Shown here: positions 1 through 8,010 of the stretch, piece after piece
How positions within the stretch are numbered: the first letter of the stretch is position 1
Layout of the letters: each line of letters begins with the position of its first letter
DNA from: CAVUBL01 sp963739795
Lineage (GTDB): Bacteria > Acidobacteriota > Thermoanaerobaculia > Multivoradales > DATKCC01
NCBI GenBank assembly: GCA_963739795.1
Contig: CAVUBL010000017.1
Location: forward strand, 248,001-312,000
DNA: 64,000 nucleotides
Direction: 5' to 3'
Program-made: the position numbers and the translations under genes
The notes under the pieces: model-generated
The model's input: the letters and a program-made list of their open reading frames with translations, nothing else
The model's database searches: none
What the model was told of the DNA's origin: nothing

Positions 1-785
1 GCGTCGAGCTCCTGGAGCGCGCTCCGGCGCAGGGTCTCGAGGCGGCGGCGCAGCTCCTCCTTGGACTCCGCCGCCGACTGGAGGCGCAGCGCGACCTCCT
101 TGCGCAGCACCTGGAGCTTGGCCCCGGCGCCGCGCGCCAGGTCCGCCGCGTGGTCGAAGTCGGAAGGCGAGAGGGTGCTCGGCGGCACGTCGGCGAGGGC
201 CTTGCGCGCCCGTCCGATCTGCCGGACGGCCTCGGCGAGCCGGCTCGCCGGGGAGAGCTCGCCCTGGTTCCAGACCGAGGCCAGGTCCGGGTCGGAAGCG
301 TAGGCCTCGAGCTCCGAGCGGGTCTGGTCGGCGAGGTCGATCGCCGCTCGGACCTCCCGGATCTTCTCGGCCACCTCGGTCTCGCGGGCGAGGCGTTCCG
401 CGCACTCCTTGCGGCTCGCCTCGAGGCGGGCGAGCTCGTCGGGGAGCGTGCCGATCACGCCCTGGTGCTCGGACTCGTCCCAGGCCGCCAGGGCCCCGGC
501 GCAATCCCCCTCGCCGGCCAGGGCGAAGCCGAGGTAGGCGTAGGGCAGATAGGGGCGGAAGTGGAAGTAGCGGAACAGGTGGGATGCTTCCTCGCCGCGC
601 CCCTCGATCGCCTGGCGCAGGAGCGTCTCGGCGCGGGGGAAGTTCCCCGCCGCGACCGCGTCGACCCCCGCCTTGTAGCTGTCGAGGAAGGCCTGGGCGC
701 GGGCGGGCGCCGGCAGGGCGAACGCCGCCAGGGCGAGCGCCGCTGCGGCGCACGACCGCCTCGCCCTCCGGACTACTTCCACCAT
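1..785 (-). CDS. Secreted helical repeat protein, 3' end outside the window
   Basis: The frame is open from an ATG at 785 to the window edge, so about 261 residues are visible and the C-terminus is missing. The first 30 residues form a signal peptide: a basic start (VVRRARR), an Ala/Leu core and an APAQA cleavage region. The segment after it (YKAGVDAVAAGNFPRAETL) resembles a TPR helix pair. The rest is Glu/Arg/Leu-rich and probably coiled coil. It overlaps the end of the kinase gene by 13 bases, so the two are probably co-transcribed and translationally coupled. An export-linked or envelope role beside a membrane kinase is inference. No enzymatic motif is seen. Confidence 0.75.
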   Translation of the reverse strand, partial: MVEVVRRARRSCAAAALALAAFALPAPARAQAFLDSYKAGVDAVAAGNFPRAETLLRQAIEGRGEEASHLFRYFHFRPYLPYAYLGFALAGEGDCAGALAAWDESEHQGVIGTLPDELARLEASRKECAERLARETEVAEKIREVRAAIDLADQTRSELEAYASDPDLASVWNQGELSPASRLAEAVRQIGRARKALADVPPSTLSPSDFDHAADLARGAGAKLQVLRKEVALRLQSAAESKEELRRRLETLRRSALQELD

Positions 786-2260
786 CCCGCCTCCCGGAAA
801 TACTCCGCCGGCGTCAGGAGGTAGAACTGCACCTGGCAGCTCGCGCTCCCGGTCGCCTCCAGGGTGACCCGGCACAGGCGGGGCGCCTCGCTCGCCGGGT
901 TGGTGAGCTCCACCAGGTACTGGCCCGGTGGCAGGTGGAGGACGAGGGGGGTCGCGGGCTCGGAGGGGAGGGGGAGGGAGCGTCCGGAGTGGTCGGTGAC
1001 GCGGACCACCTCGCCCCACGGCACGGCCTCGATCTCCAGGGTTCCGTCCGCCGGAGGCACCGGCGCGGCGGCCGGCGCCGAGGTCGTGGTGGTGGCCGCC
1101 TTCGGTGGCGGCGTCCGAGGCCGCCAGAGGCTCCAGGCGAGCAGGACCAGGGCCGCCGAGAGCAGGGCGCTGCCCAGGAAGACCGCGGCCGCAAGGATCG
1201 CACGCCGGGCCCGGGGCGACAGACGGGGGATCGAACGGGGAATCGACCGGGCAATCCATTGCGGGATCGACCGGAGGGACGGCGCCGGCACCGGGGCCGG
1301 GGCCTGCGGCGCGGGAGACGGCTCCGGAGGGCGGGGCGGGTCTGGCGGGGCGTCCGCCGGCGGCGGAGGAGGCACCGGTGGGGCAGCCGGCTCGGGCCGG
1401 GGCTCCGAGAGCGGCTCCGGGAGGGGCCGCGCGGCGATCTCTGCCAGGCGCTCGGCGACCTCGGAGAAGCCGGCGAGACGGCGCTCGGGGTCCTTCTCCA
1501 GGCAGCCGGAGACGGCGGCGGCGAGCGCTTCCGGGCAGCCGGGCCAGCGGGAGGCGAGGGGCTCGGGATCCTCTCCGAGCACGCGCTCGCGGAGCTCCCG
1601 GGCGGTGGTGCCCGGGAAGGGGTGGACACCGGTGAAGAGCTCGTAGGCCAGGATTCCGAAGGCGAAGAGGTCGGCCCGGCCATCGACCGCCTCGCCAACG
1701 ATCTGCTCCGGCGCCAGGTAGGCGGCCCGCGCCGCGACCCGGCCGGTGCGAGCGAGGCGCGTCTCGTCGCCCGCGAGCTTGCCGATTCCGAAGTCCACGA
1801 TCTTGGCGCGGTCGTCCTCCAGGATGCGGACGTTGGCGGGCCGCAGATCGCGGTGCGGCACCCCCTTCTTGTGGGCGTAGTCCAGGGCGCGGGCGATCTG
1901 GAGGAGGTGCTTCAGGTGGCGGGCCCGGTCGGGGGACCCGGTTCCGGTTGGTTCGCCGGAGGCGTTCCGGACGATCGCGTCCTCGAGGGTCTCGCCCCCG
2001 AGGTGCTCCTGGAGGAGGAACGGCCCGGCCGGGTCTCGGCCGGAGAGATAGACGGTGGCGATGTTGCGGTGGTGGAGGGTGCCCGCGACCTCGGCCTCGC
2101 GCAGGAAGCGCCGACGCAGCGTCTCGTCCTCGGAGGTGCAGACTTTGAGGACGACGCGTCGCTCGGTGAGCGGTTCCCGGGCGAGGTAGGAGACCCCGTA
2201 GCCGCCCTCGCCGAGGCGATCGAGGACCTCGTACTTGCCGATCCTTCCGGGCGGGTCCAC
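773..2260 (-). CDS. Transmembrane serine/threonine protein kinase (PknB-like)
   Basis: This 495-residue Hanks-type kinase has a glycine loop GEGGYG at residues 17-22, the ATP lysine K39 in VVLKV, a catalytic loop HRDLRPAN at 136-143, DFG at 156-158 and an APE motif near 183. The usual HRDLK lysine is arginine here, a conservative change, and all other catalytic residues are present. A Pro-rich linker and a basic RSIP/IPRSIPR stretch lead to one membrane helix near 355-378. The roughly 110-residue C-terminal part is expected outside the membrane and ends in a PEGA-like beta segment. The start is GTG. A TAAACT box lies 9 bases upstream with no clear Shine-Dalgarno. It overlaps the secreted protein gene downstream. 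Confidence 0.9.
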   Translation of the reverse strand: MDPPGRIGKYEVLDRLGEGGYGVSYLAREPLTERRVVLKVCTSEDETLRRRFLREAEVAGTLHHRNIATVYLSGRDPAGPFLLQEHLGGETLEDAIVRNASGEPTGTGSPDRARHLKHLLQIARALDYAHKKGVPHRDLRPANVRILEDDRAKIVDFGIGKLAGDETRLARTGRVAARAAYLAPEQIVGEAVDGRADLFAFGILAYELFTGVHPFPGTTARELRERVLGEDPEPLASRWPGCPEALAAAVSGCLEKDPERRLAGFSEVAERLAEIAARPLPEPLSEPRPEPAAPPVPPPPPADAPPDPPRPPEPSPAPQAPAPVPAPSLRSIPQWIARSIPRSIPRLSPRARRAILAAAVFLGSALLSAALVLLAWSLWRPRTPPPKAATTTTSAPAAAPVPPADGTLEIEAVPWGEVVRVTDHSGRSLPLPSEPATPLVLHLPPGQYLVELTNPASEAPRLCRVTLEATGSASCQVQFYLLTPAEYFREAGWWK

Positions 2261-2314
2261 GATCGCAGGAGTTTACCACCGGGCCGCATGGGGGTTGCGG
2301 GCGGCTTCTGCGCG

Positions 2315-4129
2315 TCAGGCCAGGCCGCGGGGGGTCACGAGGCGCTCGACTCCGGCCAGCGCCAGGTCGACCGCCAGGGCGAGCAGGGCCGCCGGCAGGG
2401 CTCCCGAGAGGATCATCCGGGTGTCGGCGAGCTGGAGGCCGGTGACGATGGGCTCGCCCAGGCCGCCGGCGCCGATGAAGGCGGCGAGGGTGGCGGTGCC
2501 CACGGTCAGGACCGCCGCCGTGCGCACGCCGGCCATGATTACCGGTGCGGCCAGGGGCAGGCGCACGCGGACCAGCACCTGGAGCGGCGTCATGCCCAGT
2601 GCGGTGGCCGCTTCCGAGGCGCGGGGGTCGGCGTCGCGCACGCCGGAGTAGGTGTTGCGGAGGATCGGGAAGACGGCGTAGACCCAGAGCGCCACCACCG
2701 CCGGCAACCGCCCGACGCCCAGGAACGGGATGGCGAAGGCGAGCAGGGCGAGGGAAGGGATCGTCTGGGTCACCCCGACCGCCCGGATCAGGGGCTCGGC
2801 CAGGCGGCGGCGCCGCTCGAGGGCGAGGCCGAGGGGGATGGCCAGGAGGGCGCCGAGGGCGAGGCCGGCCCCGGAGAGGGCGAGGTGCTGGACGGTGTAG
2901 TGGGCGAGGCGGGCGCGACGCCGCCACATGTAGGCGGCGAAGGAGCCCTCACCGCGGCCGCCGGCCGTAGGCGCCGGGGCGCCCTTCCCCGAGGCCTCCT
3001 CCGCGATCAGCCCGAGCTCGACGAGGGTCTCGTGGGCCACGGCGGCGGGCTCGGCCCCCTCCTCCTGGAGCCGGTAGTTGAGATGGCGCATGCGCGCCTC
3101 GTCCAGAGCGCCGGCGAGGAGCGAGAGGGCCGCTGCCACCTCGGGATGGCGCGCCAGGGTCGCGCCGCGGACCAGGGGCGCCGCGTCGTAGGGCGGGAAG
3201 AACCCCTTGTCGTCGGCGAGAACCACCAGGTGGTAGGCGAGGAGGCGCCCGTCGGTGGTGTAGACGTCCAGGGCCTGGATCTCCCCCGAGGCCGCCGCCT
3301 GGTACTTGAGGGCCTGCTGCATGCGGCGTACCGAGGCGAAGTGGAGGCCGTAGGTCGCCGCCAGGCCGGGCAGGCCGTCCGGCCGCTCCACGAACTCGTA
3401 GCCGAACCCGGCGGCGAGGCGGGGTGCGACCCGCGCCAGGTCCGACAAGGTCCGGAGGCCCTCCCGCTCGGCGAGGGCCTTGGGCACCGCCACCTCGTAG
3501 GAGTTCTCGAAGCCGAGAGGCGCCAGCCAGACCAGGTTCCAGCGCGCGAGAAACTCCCGCCGCACCCGGGCCAGCGCCGCCGCCCGCCCGGAAGATCCCG
3601 GCGCCGGCGGCTCCCCCAGGATCGACGCCAACCCCGTCCCCGTGTACTCCGGGTACAGATCGATCGCCCCCGACCGCAGCGCCTCGAAGCAGACCTGAGT
3701 CCCCGCCAGGTTCAACCGCCGCTCCACCCGCAACCCCGTCCGCCCCTCGATCACCTGAGCAAACAACTCCGCCAACAACCGACTCTCCTCGAAATTCTTC
3801 GACCCGACGACAACAGTCCCAGAGTCCGACCCGTTCCTTGCCCCTTCTTCTCCCCACGCGGTGAGTGGGATCAACAGGGACAGGACCAAGCCAAAGAGGG
3901 CAATCCCGCCGGCTCGGTAAGCGACCCCGACTTTCCCCCCAACTCTCTCCCCGCGCCGGGAGTCGCCCGTCGCACCACGCGGACTAGGGACCTCGGGCTC
4001 TTCGCCGAGACAGGCCGTTCCAAAGTCCGGCTCGAGCAGGCCCGGATGCCGCGTAAGAGCTCGCCGGTCGCAGTTTGCCGCCGAGCTCTTACCGGTAGCC
4101 GGGCCGTGTTCAACGCAACCCCGGTTCAC
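2315..4129 (-). CDS. Osmoprotectant ABC transporter, substrate-binding and permease fusion
   Basis: This is a 604-residue fusion. Residues about 100-370 are an OpuC/ProX/YehZ-type glycine betaine/choline-binding domain (VVVGSKNFEESRLLAELF, then LYPEYTGTGL). Residues about 390-600 are a ProW/OpuCB-like permease with several membrane helices and an EAA loop (EAATALGMTPLQVLV), ending near GAGGLGEPI. A hydrophobic export segment lies at about 72-92. The start is GTG at 4129, overlapping the ATPase stop as GTGA. That makes a coupled two-gene importer, but it leaves about 65 non-homologous residues before the export signal, so the real start may lie further in. Import of betaine-like osmolytes is inferred from family. 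Confidence 0.85.
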   Translation of the reverse strand: MNRGCVEHGPATGKSSAANCDRRALTRHPGLLEPDFGTACLGEEPEVPSPRGATGDSRRGERVGGKVGVAYRAGGIALFGLVLSLLIPLTAWGEEGARNGSDSGTVVVGSKNFEESRLLAELFAQVIEGRTGLRVERRLNLAGTQVCFEALRSGAIDLYPEYTGTGLASILGEPPAPGSSGRAAALARVRREFLARWNLVWLAPLGFENSYEVAVPKALAEREGLRTLSDLARVAPRLAAGFGYEFVERPDGLPGLAATYGLHFASVRRMQQALKYQAAASGEIQALDVYTTDGRLLAYHLVVLADDKGFFPPYDAAPLVRGATLARHPEVAAALSLLAGALDEARMRHLNYRLQEEGAEPAAVAHETLVELGLIAEEASGKGAPAPTAGGRGEGSFAAYMWRRRARLAHYTVQHLALSGAGLALGALLAIPLGLALERRRRLAEPLIRAVGVTQTIPSLALLAFAIPFLGVGRLPAVVALWVYAVFPILRNTYSGVRDADPRASEAATALGMTPLQVLVRVRLPLAAPVIMAGVRTAAVLTVGTATLAAFIGAGGLGEPIVTGLQLADTRMILSGALPAALLALAVDLALAGVERLVTPRGLA

Positions 4130-4890
4130 TGTCCGAGCCCCCCGACTTTGAGGAGCGCACGAACGTACTCGTCCCCCGGCTCCCGCCGAAGCTCCTCCGG
4201 CGTCCCCACCCGCAACACCCGCCCAGCCCGCATCACCGCCACCCTCCCCCCCAACCGAAACGCCTCCCCCAGGTCATGCGTCACCAACAGCATCGTCTTC
4301 CCCAGACGCTCCCGAAGCCCCAGAAACTCCCCCTGAAGCTCCAGCCGCGTCAACGCATCCAGCGCCCCGAACGGCTCGTCCAGAAGCACCACCTCCGGAT
4401 CCCCCGCCAGCGCCCGCGCGAACGCCACCCGCTGACGCTGCCCCCCCGAGAGCTCCCGCGGATACCGCCGCCCGTAGCGCTCCCGCGGCAACCCCACCAG
4501 CTCCAGCACCTCCTCCGAGCGCGCCTCCCGGCGCGGCCGCTTCCAGCCCAGGAGCCGTGGCACCAGCTCCACGTTGCGCTCCACCGTCCAGTGAGGGAGC
4601 AGCCCGCCCTCCTGCTGCACGTAGCCCGTCGCCCGGCGCAGCGCGAACGAATCCTCCGCGGCGAGGGGCCGGCCGCCGGCCAGGACCTCCCCCGAGGTCG
4701 GCTGCACCATGCGGTTGAAACAGCGCAGGAGCGTGGTCTTGCCCGAGCCGCTCTCGCCCACCAGGGCCACCGTCTCCCCCCGGGCGACGGAGAGATCCAC
4801 CCCGGCCAGGGCCTCCGTACCGTCCGGGTAGCGCTTGACCACGGAGCGGGCTTCGAGTGCCGGCGACGCGGTCAGCGAAGGCCCGGTCAC
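4126..4890 (-). CDS. ABC transporter ATP-binding protein (osmoprotectant uptake)
   Basis: This ATPase has Walker A GESGSGKT (residues 45-52 from the GTG at 4890), a Q-loop at GYVQQEGG, the signature LSGGQRQR, Walker B VVLLDEPF and a switch histidine in VTHD. It resembles the ProV/OpuCA family but lacks a C-terminal CBS region, and at 254 residues it is shorter than OpuCA. The frame stays open up to 5001, but that extra N-terminus runs into repeat element A1 and has no domain similarity, so the GTG at 4890 is preferred. It is translationally coupled to the fused binding/permease gene and presumably powers it. Confidence 0.85.
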   Translation of the reverse strand: MTGPSLTASPALEARSVVKRYPDGTEALAGVDLSVARGETVALVGESGSGKTTLLRCFNRMVQPTSGEVLAGGRPLAAEDSFALRRATGYVQQEGGLLPHWTVERNVELVPRLLGWKRPRREARSEEVLELVGLPRERYGRRYPRELSGGQRQRVAFARALAGDPEVVLLDEPFGALDALTRLELQGEFLGLRERLGKTMLLVTHDLGEAFRLGGRVAVMRAGRVLRVGTPEELRREPGDEYVRALLKVGGLGQ

Positions 4891-4987
4891 GGCGCGCCGC
4901 CCGGGCCGGTCGGGACCCGCCGTTGAGCCGAAGGGCTCGAGAGTGGAGAATAGGTGGACACCCTGCGCCGATCTTACCGACAGGACC

Positions 4988-5266
4988 CTAGGAGTCTGCA
5001 CGGCAGAAACACGTAGCCGCGCGCGAGGGTCTTACGGGGTGGATCCAAGGCGCGAGGAGGAGTCGATGCAGGGACATCGTAGACGACGAGCAACGCCGGA
5101 GACACCCCGTAACCCCCTGGCGCCCGAAGGGTTGCGGCGGCGTGTGGCCGTCTACTTCGTTCCCGCTCCTCGACGATGGCTCGGCATCGCCTGCGTCGCG
5201 GTGCCTCGTATCCGACCCCACAGCGCTCGCAACGCGACTGCGCGTTTCTGCCGTGCAGACTCCTAG
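4988..5266. repeat. Inverted-repeat element A, copy 1
   Basis: This 279-bp element is bounded by 23-bp perfect terminal inverted repeats: CTAGGAGTCTGCACGGCAGA at the left (4988-5010) and its reverse complement at 5244-5266. Its interior closely matches copies at 6727-7047 (same orientation) and 15956-16224 (inverted). It sits in the upstream region between the divergent ABC transporter and hydrolase-OsmC genes and is followed directly by element B. No transposase is encoded. It is best described as a MITE-like or foldback repeat. Confidence 0.85.
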
Positions 5267-5323
5267 CCTAGACTATTCACGAGACGGCGTAGCGAGAGCC
5301 GCAATATGAATTTTCCAGGCTAG
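5267..5323. repeat. Inverted-repeat element B, copy 1 (internally deleted)
   Basis: This 57-bp segment starts with CCTAGACTATTCACGAG and ends with TTTTCCAGGCTAG. Its GGCGTAGCGAGAGCCGCAA part matches the reverse complement of the full-length B copy at 7048-7223, so most of the interior has been lost. It abuts element A1, as all B copies abut an A copy. Confidence 0.7.
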
Positions 5324-5347
5324 GGCCTGCCGTCAGGAGAGAACGCC

Positions 5348-6589
5348 ATGCAACGCAAACGTTTGAGATTCCCGGGTGCCTTCGGCGACGAGCTGGTGGC
5401 CCGGCTCGAGCTCCCCGACCCGGAGGGAAGCGAGCCGGCCGCGTATGCGCTCTTCGCCCACTGCTTCACCTGCTCGAAGGACCTCAAGGCCGCGGGCTGG
5501 ATCAGCCGGGCCCTGGTGGAGCGCGGCATCGCCGTCTTCCGCTTCGACTTCACCGGCCTCGGCGAGAGCGAGGGGGACTTCGCCGACACCAACTTCTCCT
5601 CCAACGTCGACGACCTCGAGGCCGCGGCCGATTTCCTGCGCTCGGAGTACCGGGCGCCGGAGATCCTCATCGGCCACAGCCTCGGGGGCGCGGCGGTGCT
5701 CGCCGCCGCCGGCCGGGTGCCCGAGGCGCGGGCGGTGGCCACCATCGGAGCGCCCGCGGAGACCTCGCACCTCACCAAGACCCTCATCCACCAGGCGCCG
5801 GAGCTCGCCGAGCGGGAGGAGGCCGAGGTCCGCCTGGGCGGCCGCAGCTTCCGGATCAAGCAGCAGCTCCTGCGCGACCTCGAGGGCGAGAACCTCGCCG
5901 AGGCCATCCGCGACCTCCACCGGGCCCTCCTCGTCTTCCACTCGCCCACCGACGCCGTGGTCCCCATCGACCAGGCCCGGAAGATCTACGTGGCGGCCCG
6001 CCACCCGAAGAGCTTTGTCTCCCTCGACCAAGCCGACCACCTGCTGACCGACCCGCGCGACGCGCGCTACGTCGGTGAGGTGCTGGCGGCCTGGGCCGGC
6101 CGCTACGTGTGCCTCGAGCCGATCGGCGAGGAGCTGGCCGAGCCGGCGACCGAGCCGGGCGGGGTGACGGTGGTGGGCGGCTCCCAGGGCTTCGCCCAGG
6201 AGGTCTACGCCCGCCGCCACCACTTCGCGGCGGACGAGCCGGCGAGCCAGGGCGGCACCGACACGGGGCCGAGCCCGTACGAGCTCCTCCTGTCGGGGCT
6301 CGGCGCCTGCACGAGCATGACCCTGCGCATGTACGCGGACCGCAAGGGATGGTCCCTCGAAGGGGTCCGGGTGCGACTGTCCCACGGCCGGGTCTACGCC
6401 AAGGACTGCGCCACCTGTACCGACGAGCAGAAGGCGACCGGCGGCCGGATCGACCACATCTCCCGCAAGATCGAGGTCCTGGGGGACCTCTCCGCCGAGC
6501 AGCGCGAGCGGCTGCTGGAGATCGCCAACCGGTGCCCCGTCCACCGCACGCTGGAGGGCGAGATTCACATCCACAGCGAGTTGGGCTGA
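5348..6589 (+). CDS. Alpha/beta hydrolase - OsmC bifunctional fusion
   Basis: This 413-residue protein has two domains. Residues 1-255 are an alpha/beta hydrolase with nucleophile elbow GHSLGG (Ser111) and likely acid and base Asp202 (SPTD) and His231 (DQADH). Residues about 270-413 are an OsmC/Ohr-like domain with the two redox cysteines Cys321 (GLGACTSM) and Cys396 (NRCPVHRTL), plus CATC at 354-357. OsmC proteins reduce organic hydroperoxides. The fused hydrolase may release them from esters, but its substrate is unknown. An AGGAGAG site lies about 8 bases before the ATG. It is a single gene flanked on both sides by composite repeats. Confidence 0.92.
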   Translation: MQRKRLRFPGAFGDELVARLELPDPEGSEPAAYALFAHCFTCSKDLKAAGWISRALVERGIAVFRFDFTGLGESEGDFADTNFSSNVDDLEAAADFLRSEYRAPEILIGHSLGGAAVLAAAGRVPEARAVATIGAPAETSHLTKTLIHQAPELAEREEAEVRLGGRSFRIKQQLLRDLEGENLAEAIRDLHRALLVFHSPTDAVVPIDQARKIYVAARHPKSFVSLDQADHLLTDPRDARYVGEVLAAWAGRYVCLEPIGEELAEPATEPGGVTVVGGSQGFAQEVYARRHHFAADEPASQGGTDTGPSPYELLLSGLGACTSMTLRMYADRKGWSLEGVRVRLSHGRVYAKDCATCTDEQKATGGRIDHISRKIEVLGDLSAEQRERLLEIANRCPVHRTLEGEIHIHSELG

Positions 6590-6642
6590 TCGGATCACCC
6601 CCCTGCCCCTCTGATCCCCTTCCCACCCTCGCAAAAGGCGAG
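6590..6642 (+). repeat. Degenerate copy of intergenic hairpin repeat
   Basis: Directly after the hydrolase-OsmC stop, the sequence runs GATCGGATCACCCCC and then ATCCCCTTCCCACCC. These match the 60-65 bp hairpin repeat seen in better form at 35936-36062 and 45646-45776. The right arm is degenerate here. Confidence 0.45.
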
Positions 6643-6726
6643 CAATAGCGTTCAGGGCCGTCCTCTCGTGAGGACGATCAAGCTCCGCTCGTTCGCTTGT
6701 CGCTCCTACGACATCCTTGGGTTGCA

Positions 6727-7047
6727 CTAGGAGTCTGCGCGGCAGAAACACGTAGCCGCGCGCAAGGGTCTTACGGGGCGGATCCAAGGCGCGAGGAGGA
6801 GTCGATGCGGGGACATCGTAGACGACGAGCAACGCCAGAGACACCCCGTAACCCCCTTGCGCCCCGACCAACTCCCTCCGGGAGTCGGTGCCCGTTGCGG
6901 CGGTGTGGGGCCGTCTTCTTCGTTCCCGCTCCTCGACGATGGCTCGGCATCGCCTGCGTCGCGGTGCCTCGTATCCGGCGGGCACCGGCCGAAGGCTGGT
7001 CGGGCGCTCGCAACGCGACTGCGCGTTTCTGCCGCGCAGACTCCTAG
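6727..7047. repeat. Inverted-repeat element A, copy 2 (longer form)
   Basis: This 321-bp copy of element A has ends CTAGGAGTCTGCGCGGCAGA and the reverse complement. Compared with copies 1 and 3 it carries two extra segments of roughly 20-30 bp, one in each half. One runs from GACCAACTCCC to GTCGGTGCCC, the other from GGGCACCGGCC to GGCTGGTC. Each can fold as a small hairpin, and they are inverted copies of each other, so the two arms stay complementary. Element B copy 2 follows immediately. Confidence 0.85.
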
Positions 7048-7223
7048 GCTGGACTATTCATGATCCGGCTACTGCGAGCCGCAATCGCACGCAATCTCGG
7101 GGCGTGCTCGCTCTTCGCTCCTCAACGTACGTTCGAGTACGCCTGCGTCGCTCATCGCTGCGCTGCCCCGATCTCACGCACACTTGCGGCTCTCGCTACG
7201 CCTTCTCGTGAATAGTCCAGGCT
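7048..7223. repeat. Inverted-repeat element B, copy 2 (full length)
   Basis: This element of about 176 bp has terminal inverted repeats around CTGGACTATTCATGA at the left and TCGTGAATAGTCCAG at the right. The interior matches the copy at 16225-16403 in opposite orientation. No plausible protein is encoded. It lies about 100 bp upstream of the secreted protein gene at 7324. Confidence 0.85.
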
Positions 7224-7323
7224 GGGCGCCTCGTCGGTTTGAGGCGGAGCTTCACTGGATGGCAGAGATGTCCGCACCTTGGCACGGATCGTGGATCTTC
7301 TTGGGGCCAGGAGGTATCGAACC

Positions 7324-7860
7324 ATGCGAAGAACACTCACCTCGATCGTCCTCGTCTCCGCGCTCTTCCTGGCACCTGCCCTCGCACAGCCGGCCGCGGC
7401 TCAGGTCTACGGCGGCTTCTCCGTCGGCGGCTGGTTCAGGATCGGCGGAGTGAGCTTCTCCCTGGTCTTCGGCGCCCCCACCGAGAGCGCACGGCCGGGT
7501 TACTACTACCGCACGCCGGCCGGCTATGGGTACCTCGGGACCCCGTGTCGGGAGTCCTTTCGCCAGGGCGGCTACATCTACTACGACCCCAGCTGCCAGG
7601 CGGTGACCCGCTACTTCGACCTGCACCACCAGCGGCATGGGCTGTTGTTCGAAGGCTACGCGCCGCCTCCGGTATGGCGCGGCCAGTTCTACGGTGACCG
7701 CTACAATGGCTCCGGGAATTACGACCGGAACCGCCGGCGCGGGGACCGCGACTACGGCCGCTCCTGGTCCCGCAGCGACCGGAAGCGCTACTACGAACGC
7801 TACGGTTGGTCGCACCGCGAGCTCAACCGTGGCCGCGGCCGGCCGCGACCACGAGGGTGA
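7324..7860 (+). CDS. Secreted Tyr/Arg/Gly-rich protein of unknown function
   Basis: The ATG at 7324 is chosen because AGGAGG stands about 10 bases upstream and a signal peptide follows at once (MRRTLTSIVLVSALFLAPAL, then an AAAQ cleavage region). The mature protein has a Gly/Tyr-rich beta-like first half and an Arg/Asp/Tyr-rich basic second half (RRRGDRDYGRSWSRSDRKRY). The frame stops at 7860, but the overlapping frame continues the same composition up to 8014 (DRGRGHDGWRQRHGRDRGKE). The 3' end may therefore be frameshifted. The function is not recognised. Confidence 0.7.
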   Translation: MRRTLTSIVLVSALFLAPALAQPAAAQVYGGFSVGGWFRIGGVSFSLVFGAPTESARPGYYYRTPAGYGYLGTPCRESFRQGGYIYYDPSCQAVTRYFDLHHQRHGLLFEGYAPPPVWRGQFYGDRYNGSGNYDRNRRRGDRDYGRSWSRSDRKRYYERYGWSHRELNRGRGRPRPRG

Positions 7861-8010
7861 CCGCGGACGGGGCCATGACGGCTGGAGACAGCGCCACGGC
7901 CGCGATCGCGGCAAGGAACGGCAACACCGGCAGTCGGCGGTGAAGGCACCCACCGGCGCGCAGGCTCCTAGCGCCGGCGGGGGCCTTCTCGACGGTAGAG
8001 TCGGTAGCCG

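Noticed and set aside
584..4336. 1,250-residue plus-strand open frame
   Set aside because: It runs antisense through the kinase and ABC transporter genes, has Arg/Gly/Pro-rich low-complexity translation and no domain. It is a high-GC shadow.
4988..7047. Proteins encoded inside element A (MQGHRRRRATPETP-type frame)
   Set aside because: The frame recurs in all three copies with in-frame indels, but both strands are open. The palindromic GC-rich sequence explains this, and no ribosome site or domain is convincing. It is kept as repeat DNA only.
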